DNA from: Locusta migratoria
Lineage: Eukaryota; Arthropoda; Insecta; Orthoptera; Acrididae
Length of the DNA: 64,000 nt
Direction: 5' to 3'
NCBI GenBank assembly: GCA_026315105.1
Contig: CM048755.1
Coordinates: forward strand, 756,729,301 to 756,793,300
Under the pieces are notes generated by a model that had not been told where the DNA came from, made no database searches, and saw only the letters and a program-made list of their open reading frames with translations. This document shows positions 54,399 to 64,000 of the stretch, one piece after another. A program made the position numbers and the translations under genes. How positions within the stretch are numbered: the stretch's first letter is position 1; each line of letters starts with the position of its first letter.

Positions 54399-57300
54399 GT
54401 TGTTGTTGTTGTTGTTGTGGTCTTCAGTCCAGAGACTGGTTTGATGCAGCTCTCCACCCTACTCTATCCTGAGCAAGCCTTTTCATCTCCTCATAAGAAC
54501 GACAACCCACATCCACTTGAATCTGCTTACTATACGCGTCTCTTGGTCTCCCTCTGCGATTTTTACCCCACACACTTCCCTCCAACGCTAAATTCACAAT
54601 TCCTTGATGTCTAAGAATGTGTCCTACCAACCTATCCCTTCTTTTAGTCAAGGTATGCCAGAAATTTCTTTTCTCCCCAATTCGGTTCAGTACCTCCTCA
54701 TTAGTTACGCGATCTACCCACCTAATCTTCAGCATTCTTCTGTAGCACCAGATTTCAAAAGCCACTATCCTCTTTCTGTCAACACTGCTTATCGTCCATG
54801 TTTCACTCCCATACAAGGCAACACTCCATACAAATGCCTTCAGAAAGGACTTCCTTAGACTTAAATCAATATTCGATGTTAACAAATTTCTCTTTTTCAA
54901 AAACGCTTTTCTACCCATTGCCATTCTGCATTTTATATCACCTGTACTGCGACCATCATTTGTTATTTTACTGCCCAAGTAACAAAACTCATCTACCTCC
55001 TTTATTGCTTCGTTTCCCAATCTAATTCCTTCAGCATCACCTGATTTTCTTAAGCTGCACTCCATTACCCTAGTTTTGCTCTTGTTAATGTTCATCTTAT
55101 ATGCACTTTTCAGCACACTGTCCATTCCGTTCAATTGCTCTTCCAGGTCCTTTGCTGTCTCTGACAGAATTACTATGTCGTCGGCAAAACGCAATGTTTT
55201 TAATTCTTCACCCTGAACTTTAATTCCTTCTCCAAATTTCTCCTTGCTTTCCTTTATAGCTTGCTCAATGTACAAATTGAACAACATTGGGGAAAGGGTA
55301 CAACCCTGTCTTACTCCCTTTCCAACCACTGCATCCCTTTCATGCCCTTCAACTCTGACAACCGCTGTCTGGTTTTTGTACAAGTTGTAAATTACCTTAC
55401 GCTCCCTATATTTTACTCCTGCTTGCTTCAGAACTTCAAAGAGTTTATTCCAATCAACATTGTCAAAAGCCTTCTCCAAATCTACAAAAGCTAGAAATGT
55501 TGGTTTGCCTTTTCTTAATCTATCTTCTAGGATAAGCCGTAAAGTGAGTATTGCCTCCCGTGTTCCTACATTTCTCCTGAACCCAAACTGATCTTCCCCT
55601 AGGTCGGCTTCTACCAGCTTTCCCATCCTTCTGTAAATAATTCGTGTTAATATTTTGCAACCATGACTTATTAAACTGATGGTTCTGTAGTTTTCACACC
55701 TGTATGCACCCGCTTTCTTTGGAATGGGGATTATAACATTTTTCTTAAAGTCTGAGGGTACTTCACCTGTCTCATACATCTTACACACCAGGTGAAATAA
55801 TTTTGTCATGGTTGGTTCTCCCAGAGACTTCAGTAGCTCTGACGGGATATCATCTACTCCAGGGGCCTTGTTTCGACTTAGGTCTTTCAGGGCTCTGTCA
55901 AATTCATCTCTCAGTATAATATCTCCTATTTCATCTTGATCTACTTCCTCTTCCCTTCCTACAACATCGTCTCTAAGTTCATTTCCTTTGTAGAGCCCCT
56001 CTATATACTCTTTCCACCTTTCAGCTTTCTCTTCTTTGCTGAGAACTGGTTTTCCATCAGTGTCCTTGATATTCATAGAACTGTTTTTCTTATCGCCAAA
56101 TGTTTCTTTTATTTTCCGGTAGGCTGTATCTATTTTTCCCCTATTTATACATTCTTCTACATCCTTGCATTTGCCTTCTAGCCATTCCTGCTTAGCCATT
56201 TTGCACTTCCTGTCAATCTCATTTCTTAGTCGTCTGTACTCCATTTTGCCTGTTTCATTTACTGCATTTTTATACTTTCTCCTTTCATCGATTAAATTTA
56301 TTATCTCCTGTGATATCCAAGGATTCTTTGTAGGTCTTGCCTTCCGACCTATTTTGTCCTCTGCTGCCTTCACTATTTCATCTCTCAATTTTACCCATTC
56401 CTCCTCAACTGTTCTATTTTCCCCTGTTTCTGTCAATTGTTGCCTGAAGCTCCCTCTGAAATTCTTAAGAACTTCAGGTTCATTCAATTTATCTAGGTCC
56501 CATCTCCTTATTTTCCTACCTTTCTGTAGTTTCTTCAGTTTCAGCCTACAGTTCATAACCAACAAGTTATGGTCAGAGTCTATGTCTGCCCCTGGGTATG
56601 TCCTACACTTCAAAACCTGGTTCCGAAACCTATGTCTTACCATTATAAAATCTATCTGGTATCTCCCAGTGTCTCCTGGTCTCTTCCACGTATACAACCT
56701 TCTTTTGTGATTCTTAAACCAGGTGTTTGTTATAACTAAATTATGTTCCGTGCAAAATTCTACCAGGCGGCTTCCTCGTTCATTCCTTTTGCCCAGACCA
56801 TATTCACCCACTATCTTCCCTTCCCTTCCTTGTCCTACTACCGAATTCCAGTCTCCCATCACAATTAAGTTTTCCTCTCCCTTAATTGTCTGAATTATTT
56901 CCTTTAGCTCCTCATATATTTCTTCGATCTCCTCATCATCGGCAGAGCTAGTTGGCATATAAACCTGTACTACTGTTGTCGGTGTTGGCTTCGTATCTAA
57001 CTTGACAATGATAATGCGATCGTTGTGCTGGTCATAGTAGTTTACCCGCATTCCTATTTTCCTATTCATTATCAATCCTACTCCTGTGATACCCCCAACA
57101 GATTTTGTATTTATAATCCTGTACTCACCTGACCAGAAACCCTGTTCATCCTGCCACCGAACTTCACTAATCCTCACTATATCTAACTTCAACCTATCCA
57201 TTTCCCTTTTTAAATTTTCTAATTTTCCTACCCAATAAAGGGATCTAACATTCCACGCTCCGATCCGTAGAATGCCAGTATTGTCTTTCCTGATGACAAC

Positions 57301-57695
57301 ATCCTCCTGAGTAGTTCCCGCCCGGAGATCCGACTGGGGGACTATTTTACCTCCGGATATTTTACCCGAGAGGATGCCATCATCATATGTTCATACAGTA
57401 GAGCTGCATGTCCTCGGGAAAGGTAACGGCTGTAGTTTCCCCTTGCTTTCAGCCGTTCGGAGTAGCTGTGTGGCAAAGCCACATTAGCTGATGTTACAAG
57501 GCCAGCTCAGTCAATCATCCAGACTGTTGCCCCTGTAACTACTGAAAAGGCTGCTGCCCCTCTGCAGGAACCACACGTTTGTCTGGCCTCTCCACAGATA
57601 CCCCTCCGCTGTGGTTGCACCTACGGTACGGCTATCTGTATCGTTGAGGCACGCAAGCCACCCCACCTCGGCAATGTCTGTGGTTCATGGGAGTG
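54399..57695 (-). mobile_element. Full-length RTE retrotransposon, probably young
   Basis: GCTATCTCCATT stands at 54387-54398 and at 57696-57707, a perfect 12-bp target duplication. On the minus strand the element starts CACTCCCATGAACC, has a ~300-base leader, one long EN-RT frame, almost no 3' UTR, and a CAA trinucleotide tail (antisense TTG run from 54399 to about 54418). That layout fits RTE elements. Fragments at 4048 and 6641 are relatives. Confidence 0.95.
54424..57201 (-). CDS. RTE endonuclease-reverse transcriptase, open over 925 codons
   Basis: First ATG is 57201, but the frame is open up to 57390 and the upstream part reads GILRIGAWNVRSLYWVGKL, the conserved endonuclease N-terminus, so translation must start earlier or by a non-ATG codon. 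Endonuclease motifs: SEVRW (Glu near residue 13), MGDWNS near 116, and IDSDHNLLV with catalytic His near 211. RT motifs: NKAPGVDDIPSELL near 444, FVDLEKAFDNVDW with Asp near 574, GVRQGCTLSPMLFNLY near 629-644, and FADDIVILSE with the Asp pair near 674-675. A C-terminal region with RRMLKIRWVDRVTNEEVL follows. All catalytic residues are present, with no stop. It would nick DNA and reverse-transcribe its own RNA, and could help move SINEs. Confidence 0.95.
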   Translation of the reverse strand: MDRLKLDIVRISEVRWQDEQGFWSGEYRIINTKSVGGITGVGLIMNRKIGMRVNYYDQHNDRIIIVKLDTKPTPTTVVQVYMPTSSADDEEIEEIYEELKEIIQTIKGEENLIVMGDWNSVVGQGREGKIVGEYGLGKRNERGSRLVEFCTEHNLVITNTWFKNHKRRLYTWKRPGDTGRYQIDFIMVRHRFRNQVLKCRTYPGADIDSDHNLLVMNCRLKLKKLQKGRKIRRWDLDKLNEPEVLKNFRGSFRQQLTETGENRTVEEEWVKLRDEIVKAAEDKIGRKARPTKNPWISQEIINLIDERRKYKNAVNETGKMEYRRLRNEIDRKCKMAKQEWLEGKCKDVEECINRGKIDTAYRKIKETFGDKKNSSMNIKDTDGKPVLSKEEKAERWKEYIEGLYKGNELRDDVVGREEEVDQDEIGDIILRDEFDRALKDLSRNKAPGVDDIPSELLKSLGEPTMTKLFHLVCKMYETGEVPSDFKKNVIIPIPKKAGAYRCENYRTISLISHGCKILTRIIYRRMGKLVEADLGEDQFGFRRNVGTREAILTLRLILEDRLRKGKPTFLAFVDLEKAFDNVDWNKLFEVLKQAGVKYRERKVIYNLYKNQTAVVRVEGHERDAVVGKGVRQGCTLSPMLFNLYIEQAIKESKEKFGEGIKVQGEELKTLRFADDIVILSETAKDLEEQLNGMDSVLKSAYKMNINKSKTRVMECSLRKSGDAEGIRLGNEAIKEVDEFCYLGSKITNDGRSTGDIKCRMAMGRKAFLKKRNLLTSNIDLSLRKSFLKAFVWSVALYGSETWTISSVDRKRIVAFEIWCYRRMLKIRWVDRVTNEEVLNRIGEKRNFWHTLTKRRDRLVGHILRHQGIVNLALEGSVWGKNRRGRPRDAYSKQIQVDVGCRSYEEMKRLAQDRVGWRAASNQSLD

Positions 57696-57713
57696 GCTAT
57701 CTCCATTAACAAC

Positions 57714-58031
57714 AACTAAATCTGTTTCATGGTAGTGGAAGAAGACTCATAAACGTATAGTGTACCATAGGTGAATAGTTACTGATAATAGGGCGTTTAG
57801 GTTGCTATTTATAACGGTCACTGTTGAATGTGATATAAAATATCCACATTCATATCTGCACACATCTAGCGCGACACTTGTTTGCAAATGTCATTTTCGT
57901 TTAGACTTTACGTCAACAAGACTGCTGAACTGTTGAAATATTTTGGTGACTCTTGCGCAATACTTGTGCTTCTACGACTAACGAATTAACTTCTTTCAGT
58001 AGTTTCTCTGTCTCTCGCAGCACTACAGTAA

Positions 58032-58078
<47 letters not shown>

Positions 58079-58140
58079 AGGTAGGTCTGGTTTGTGGCCA
58101 CTCTCCGTCTGAAACTCTTTACCTGACTACCAAGTTAAGC
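57714..58140. other. No gene seen apart from a microsatellite
   Basis: Contains the GA run at 58036-58077. Confidence 0.6.
58036..58077. repeat. GA dinucleotide microsatellite
   Basis: Twenty-one GA units. Confidence 0.97.
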
Positions 58141-58174
58141 TCCAATCCAATATATAATGTATCTTTGTTCGTAT

Positions 58175-58960
58175 TTCATACGCTGCCGCACCGTTCATCC
58201 GATTTCGATGAAACTTTGTCATCGTATTGCTTGCACTTCCGCAAAGGTTATGATCATAATTAAATCAATGTACGACACATAGTTCAGGAGATATGAAAAG
58301 ATAAACAATGAAATGCGCGAAAAACTGCTGCATCATAGAAATTATTGCATGTCTCCTCTTCAAGCACAGGAAAGATTTCAACCAAATTTGGTGCACATAT
58401 TGTGGTGCCGCACAAGTATGAAGTGCGCGCCACGTACTAGCGCCGCGCGCGGCGTTCTTATGACGTCGACCACGAGCGCCCTCTGCTGCAACTCCGCTCG
58501 TGGCCACGACAGCTGCATCGTTCACTTGGGACTGAGATAGGAACCAGTTAACACTTCGGAATCAGATAGGCACCAGTTAAGAATTGGCTATCGGATAGGC
58601 ACTAGGAATCACAGTAGGTAGGCCTCTATTTAATCTATGTATCAGCATTCTGCAGTCAAGAACTATGTAAAAGTTAAGTATTACCAAGACTCTATGAAAT
58701 ATATATCTCGTTCTAATTTACTCTAGTGTTTCTAGTTTCTGCTGTCCAACTGGCTGGTCACCTCAGTACCTGCACACGCGTGCATCCTTTATTCCTGTGT
58801 CGGTCTCTTTCTACTCGGCCACCGACACCTACCAGGACCACCAGCGAAAACGAGACACAAAACACATCACTTACCGTGAGGGGTAAGAACCATTTACGAC
58901 ACACAGTTCAGGATATAGCACGTCATAAACAATGAAATGCATCATAAACCCAGCTACTGA
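58175..58960 (+). repeat. ATTGCTTGCAC repeat family, split by the LTR-like repeat
   Basis: 58175-58400 reads ACCGTTCATCCGATTTCGAT, then GTATTGCTTGCAC, then AACAATGAAATGCGCG, and resumes at 58863 with ACTTACCGTGAGGGGTAAGA. The same order occurs in 29015-29320 without the intervening insertion. Confidence 0.7.
58401..58862 (+). repeat. 462-bp repeat family, possible solo LTR, copy 3
   Basis: Starts TGTGGTGCCGCACAAGTA and ends GAGACACAAAA. CACAT stands at 58863-58867 and at 58394-58398, with AT between it and the start, so the 5-bp duplication is imperfectly placed. Confidence 0.75.
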
Positions 58961-58969
58961 GGCTATTAA

Positions 58970-59943
58970 ATAAAGACAAGTGATTGTTTAACGTTTTTGC
59001 GAAGAATCTCGGAATCGATTTAATCCATATTTTTGGGTGATACTGTAATAAACATTCGGACAGACATAGGTTACATATTATTCAAACAAATTTACAAACA
59101 GAGTGTCCCTGTGTTTTATTGTGTGTTTGAATTGCATACAAATCCACAGTTTCGTTCCGATCTTGATGAAATTTTACATACTTGCCCTTCAGAACAAGAA
59201 GACTTTAACTGTCTACATAGATTTTTGTATGGTGCGCGGAGGAGGGTTCTTTACTTACGGTACGAGCTTAAAAAAACTACAGTTTTATTACTATTTAGAT
59301 GTAATTTTTCACACTTGACCTTGAAAACAAGATGAAGGTCACTGTGTACATAAAATTTATTATGGTACATGGTGGAGGGTACTTTACGTACAGACTTTGA
59401 CACCAGACTGCATTTTCATTCTGGTCTTGAAAACAAATGTACATTTGTACATCAAATCGAGAGGAACAGAGAGAGAGGACGGATGAGTATGGAATAATGA
59501 AATAAAGGCTACTTTTTCTCCGCGCCCACGCAGGCTGAGTCACGGGGATTGGTGGGGAGCGCACCCTCGCCCCACGCTGGGGGGTGCCAACACCACGCAA
59601 CCGACGGATGCTGCGCCTAGTCCCTACGTATCACAATCTGTACAAACTTATACTGTGCTCAAGGCATACTAGTCTATTCCCTCTGTGGCATACACTTCAC
59701 ACAACGAGAATACGCAATCTAAATGAACTGCTTCTATTCATATCTCAAATTATTATTCTGAGTTGAATTACGTCACTTGAAAAACACCAGTAAAAATAAA
59801 ATTCCAACAGCTTTGCGCGACCTCAAACTTAGACTTTCGACTACAGACTGGTAATTTTGATTGTGTCCATAATATAGATTGTTACACTCAAGTCCTGTTT
59901 AGCTGAATTCTATCGACATAATAATATACTTACTCTGCCTAAT
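58970..59943. other. No gene seen
   Basis: Frames of about 100 codons near 59033-59335 and 59295-59600 are without motifs and overlap. Some direct similarity exists between GTATGGTGCGCGGAGGAGGG (59227) and GGTACATGGTGGAGGG (59362), hinting at another old tandem repeat. Confidence 0.45.
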
Positions 59944-59954
59944 ACTACTGCAGA

Positions 59955-59993
59955 GACTGATGACCCCGTAGTTAAGTCCCATAGACTATACAA
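59955..59993 (+). repeat. 39-bp severely 5'-truncated SINE
   Basis: Only the last part of the SINE (GACTGATGACCCCGTAGTTA through ACTATACAA) is inserted between ACTACTGCAGA at 59944-59954 and 59994-60004, a perfect 11-bp duplication. Confidence 0.92.
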
Positions 59994-60085
59994 ACTACTG
60001 CAGATATTTCTGGCGATTTTCCAGGAAAAAGCTAAAGGAAATGTTGTCATAGTATCAGAATATAATCTAGTATTAACTCTTTTAA

Positions 60086-60848
60086 CCCTAAAAAAACCAA
60101 GCACGGGCAAAAATTGCCCCTAAATTGTCTCTCACCTCAAAGTACTACACCATACATTTCTGTGGTTACAATTTTAAAAATTGCAACTAAAATATAGAAA
60201 TTTTATGCCCAAGGGCACATTTTGCCGTGGGTTGGTACTCACTGTGACCATAATTCTTATTGCCTTCCCTACAACCACCAAGCATGGAGAAAAAATGTCA
60301 TTGTAAAATCAGTGTCCGTCACCTCTAATTTCAGTATATCCCAGTTATTTACAAGCCTAACAGACCTAATAACTGCTGAAAGTATTGTAAATAACAGTAC
60401 ATAAACAAAATTTCAGCCGGCCGCAGTGGCCGAGCGGTTTGTTGCGCGCCAGTCACAGTCTGCACGGCCGCTATGTTCAGGGGTTCGAATCCCCCATCGG
60501 GCATGGATGTTTGTATCGTCTTTAGTATAAGGTAGTTCATACGTAGTTTGTAAGTTTAGGGACTGATGACCCCGCAGTTAAGTCCCTTAAGCTTAGCAAA
60601 CATTTAAAAATTTTTGAACAAAATTTCACAATACTGCGAAAGTAACTCTTTCGGTCCCATATTTGCAGGCAATCCAACACGGCAATACTGCAATAAGAAT
60701 AACGCAATGTACATATGTTTGACAGACAACAGTCGAAGGCAAAGACAAAAAAATGCATTTTACAGGAGTGACAGCTTATTATAATACGGGCAAAATTTAC
60801 CCTTTCTTGGTGCTCGGTGTAACCTAAAATACCTTGGTGCTGCTAGGG
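60086..60848. mobile_element. piggyBac-type MITE with TTAA target, carrying a SINE
   Basis: TTAA at 60082-60085 and 60849-60852. Ends read CCCTAAAAAAACCAAG at the left and CCCTAGCAGCACCAAG at the right (reverse complement), with subterminal GGGCAAAAATTGCCC and GGGCAAAATTTACCC. No transposase. Net length without the SINE is about 550 bp. Confidence 0.85.
60416..60616 (+). repeat. SINE inside the piggyBac MITE
   Basis: AACAAAATTTCA at 60404-60415 and 60617-60628. Head GCAGTGGCCGAGCGGTTTGT. Confidence 0.95.
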
Positions 60849-60852
60849 TTAA

Positions 60853-61791
60853 GGAAATTATCAGTTAAATTATTGTGCTTTCTTTTAAGGATAGATATTT
60901 ACACAGTTGAATCGGGTCCTCTCGTGACATCAGTACGATGGATACGGGTAAATGTGTCTTCTTCTACCATTACGAGATGTGTACTATTAGCTGCAAATAA
61001 GAATAATCTGCTTTCCATGTCTTGTCTTCTTTCATTCTCTGTTAAAAAACGATTTCATCCATGGCAGCTGTGATGAAAGTGTGTTGCTGTCAGACACGCA
61101 GCAACTAGAGTGTAGCGGCAATGCGAAAGGCTAAATTCGCGTTCAACTACATTTAAAAACGTGCTGCAATCTCTCTGGCATTTAATCATATTCATTAATC
61201 CAGTTTAAATTCGAAATTAAATAGAATTATCTCTCGCAACAGCTATTGAGGAGTAATTTGGAAAAATTAATGGAACTATTCCCGGATTAAATATGCAATT
61301 AGCTGCGTCCGTTCACATATGTATGGTATGCTGTGGCATTTATTCAAAAAAAATTCTGTTCACAGAAGGGACAAAAACATACAAAATTATTGCTCGTAAT
61401 TGTTTTATTATTTAATTCTGGGCACTACCCGGAACACGTGATGTACATCAAAGCGTTATTTGGTCCCGTACTTTAACCAGCTTTTCCCATCGTCAAAAGA
61501 AAGTTGTCCCACTCTTCATGTGTCAGGTCAGCTATGTAGTCTTTAAGGTAAATCATGTGTTATTTCTGCTGTTTTCAGGTTTTATTTTACTACACCGATC
61601 AATTTTATTGCCTAAATTTGAGGTTTACTGCGGCTTTCGTAGAATACCACAATTTGTCTCCTTGATTCCTTCTATTATCCTCCCTTTTTTCCCTTGAGTC
61701 CGAACAAGTCCCTTCTTCTGAATAATCGGGCGTAAACTCTTCTTGTTTACTCTTGGTTTTCTGCTTTTGGATCAGTTCCACGTGTCTGTGT
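60853..61791. other. No gene seen
   Basis: No coding frame with motifs on either strand. Confidence 0.5.
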
Positions 61792-61795
61792 TTAA

Positions 61796-62282
61796 CCCTT
61801 TAATTAATGACTTTTTATTTGAAGCTATAAAAACTACCACGATTAATGTATAGTGCGTATATCCTGAGAACAATATTGAAAAAAAAAATTCCTTAAAATT
61901 ATTATTCACTACTAGCAAAAAAAATTTTATAGCTGGACAACTATATAGTGCTTCCATGATGTACCCGATGTAGTAAATGTCACTATTATGCCTCTCATCT
62001 TTCCAGACAGTAACTCATAATGCAACAGTAATATGTGATTGACTACTTTTACATGGCAAAGGAGGAATACTAATGTAAACAACCGCACATGTTAGGAGTA
62101 ATTCAATGCAGCTAACAGTCTGAATGATTCAGTAGCACACCACAATTTATAATTTCTAGGACGGGCTACTAGCATATGTAACACTATGAATTTGTGGTAA
62201 AATGTTTATCAGTTTGAGAGATAATGGGGGGGAGGGGGGAAATAAGATATGTACCTGATCAGCTACACTATGCATTAAAGGG
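61796..62282. mobile_element. Second piggyBac-type MITE
   Basis: TTAA at 61792-61795 and 62283-62286. Ends CCCTTTAATTAATGA at the left and CCCTTTAATGCATAG at the right (reverse complement). AT-rich interior, no coding region. Confidence 0.75.
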
Positions 62283-62289
62283 TTAAATG

Positions 62290-62838
62290 GGTGTTTCTGC
62301 CACATAAACGCACACTGATCGGGTGTGGTATAGCGTCTCGGTTAAGTGTATTTTGAGATGCATTTTTTCTTATATTCTGAAGCCTATTCCCATTTTCTGG
62401 CAGCAAATTTCACAAGCAGTCTCTTCCAGACCAGTCTAGATTCGTCTTAAGTCCTAAACCGAAATTTTTGGCACATTATTGTTGTTTAGAGATGCATTTC
62501 GTTTCTTTTTCATCATATTTTCAGACTTACTCTGTGCACATTAAGAATTGCACAATGAAGCTGTTTGAATTCCATGGCACATAGCTGCAAGGACGTCAGC
62601 AAGAACTATAAAGTATATCCCAACATCCTTTCTTCTTAATTTTATTAATTTGTATTTTCATTTCTTTTTAAAAAAAGGATTCCGCTCTGTTAGTCTCTGG
62701 ATACAGAAGAAACTTAAATGACATCGTTTGTAAGAAATGCAGAGGCTACCTAAAGTGTTTTATGCAGATTCTACTGTATAGCAAATCTACCTGTAGTATC
62801 ACTTTATTAGACACAACGTAATTTGAAATAGGAATATC
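62290..62838. other. No gene seen
   Basis: No recognised feature before the CR1 fragment. Confidence 0.5.
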
Positions 62839-62840
62839 GA

Positions 62841-63844
62841 ATGGGCTTTCCAAGTTTTGTCTCCGTCCTCCAGATTAGTGACTGCCTGGAAGACGTCGTA
62901 AGTAACATATCGCAGTACGTTGTTCTCGACGACGAGTGTTCATTAAAGACGAGTGAATCTTCAGGTGTGCTCCAGGGGAGTGTGATAGGACCGCTATTAT
63001 TTTCTACCTATATAAATGATCTGATGGACAGATTAACTTGTAATTTGCGAATGTTTGCAGATGATGCTGTGGTGTATGGGAGGGTGTCGACTTTTACTGA
63101 CTGTAATGGCATACAGGATGACTTGGACAAAACTTCTAGCTGGTGTGAAGAATGGCAGCTAGCTCTGAAAGTAGAAAAATGTAAGGTGACGAACATGAGT
63201 ACGAAAATCAATCCCATAATGTTCGAATGCAGCATTAGTAGTAAGCGTCTTGATGCAGTAGCGTCGTTCAAATATCTAGGCATATGATTGCAGAGCGATA
63301 TGAATCGGAACGAACATGTAAGGACAGTTGTTAATAAGGCGGACAGCCGACTTCGATTTATTGGGAGAATTTTGGGAAGATGTACATCTGTAAGTACGAC
63401 CACGTCTAGAGTACTATTCAAGTATTTGGGACCGGCAGCAGACCAGTTTAAAGTAAGACATGAAAGGAGTTCAGAGGCGAGCAGCTAAGTTCGTTACTGG
63501 TAGGTTCGACCAGTGCGCGAATATCACGGAAATGCTCTAGGAACTCATATTGGGATCGCTGAAGGAAAGACGACGTTCTTTTCGAGAAATTCTGTTGAGG
63601 AAATTTAGAGGGACGGAATTTAAAGTTGAGTATAGAACGATCTTTCTGCCGCCCACTTACATTTCCCGTTAAGATCACAAAGACAAGGTAAGAGAAATTA
63701 GGGCTCGTACAGAGGCATATAGACATTCTTTTTTACCACGTTCTATTTGGGAGTGAAATAGGGAAGGATTTGCCTAGTAGTGGTACAGTGTACCCTAGGC
63801 CACGCACTTTATGGTGGATTGCGGATTATATATGTAGAAGTAGT
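62841..63844 (+). pseudogene. CR1 RT fragment with 3' end
   Basis: Plus-strand blocks: SSGVLQGSVIGPLLFSTYIN near 62960, RMFADDAVVYGRVS near 63050 with both catalytic Asp, SSWCEEWQLALKVEKCKV, FKYLGI followed by a stop, then LRFIGRILGRC, VQRRAAKFVTGRF and VREIRARTEAYRHSFLPRSI in changing frames. The 3' end keeps TATATGTAGAAGTAG. It is a 5'-truncated relative of the CR1 at 8018, in the opposite orientation. Confidence 0.9.
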
Positions 63845-63885
63845 ATGGGCAAGGAAATCGATCGTGCCCTTTGAAAGGAAACTAT
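63845..63885 (+). repeat. Fragment of the 12233-12676 repeat family
   Basis: ATGGGCAAGGAAATCGATCG, then TGCCCTTTGAAAGGAAAC, matches the block near 12520-12555. Confidence 0.65.
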
Positions 63886-64000
63886 AAAAATGTTCAAATG
63901 TTTGTAAATCTATCGGACTCAACTGTTGTGTTATTAGTCCGTAGCTTAAACACTATTTAAACTAAGGTAAACTAACATAAGGACAACACAAACACCCATG
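63886..64000 (-). repeat. SINE 3' part, cut by the window end
   Basis: Antisense tail AAATGTTCAAATGTTTGTAA, core and linker ending ACACCCATG. The tRNA head lies beyond the window. Confidence 0.9.

Noticed and set aside
55936..56710. Plus-strand open frames up to 181 codons rich in Phe, Leu and Ser
   Set aside because: They are antisense shadows of the long RTE frame on the minus strand.

Overview
This window looks like repeat-filled, non-coding DNA from a large animal genome, most likely an arthropod. An orthopteran such as a grasshopper or locust is my best guess. The reasons are the mix of two-ORF LINEs, RTE and CR1 elements, Tc1/mariner, hAT and piggyBac relatives, and about 34 copies of one tRNA-derived SINE family with a GGGACTGATGACC core. 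I found no convincing host protein-coding gene, rRNA, functional tRNA gene or CRISPR array. Nearly every protein similarity belongs to a transposable element, and the species call is inference, since no database could be searched.

Layout. 1-3920 is a degenerate L1/Tx1-like LINE on the minus strand, running off the left edge. 4048-7523 holds RTE and CR1 fragments, a 477-bp repeat with 5-bp target duplications, and SINEs. 8018-12140 is a nearly full CR1 element with an SGNH-esterase ORF1 and an EN-RT ORF2, with a SINE nested in ORF1. 12233-12676 is another tRNA-bearing repeat with a SINE inside it. 16132-18190 is a Tc1 transposase split by a 1.4-kb insertion with 9-bp target duplications. 18530-20215 is a hAT transposase remnant. 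20791-24804 is an LTR-type retroelement that encodes only Gag and protease, whose terminal repeats carry a tRNA-like pol III promoter. A hAT MITE and two SINEs are inserted in it. 25817-26994 and 29961-30563 are mariners. 33-38 kb is a SINE-dense tract, including a SINE inside a SINE. 38507-43273 is three Tc1/mariner-superfamily elements in a row. 44-52 kb holds more SINEs, a second hAT MITE copy, a foldback MITE with a tRNA-like core and a Tc1 remnant. 52900-54250 is a Jockey-like LINE remnant. 54399-57695 is a complete RTE with one long open EN-RT frame and a perfect 12-bp target duplication. 58-62 kb has two MITEs with TTAA target sites (piggyBac type) and more repeats. 62841-63844 is a CR1 fragment.

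How the parts relate. The autonomous LINEs probably supplied the machinery that mobilised the SINEs, because the SINE copies are flanked by 8-14 bp direct repeats and at least one copy is 5'-truncated to 39 bp. The RTE at 54-57 kb is the only element here that looks recent and possibly active. The rest are broken by frameshifts, stops, deletions and nested insertions, so the window can be read as layers of insertion through time.
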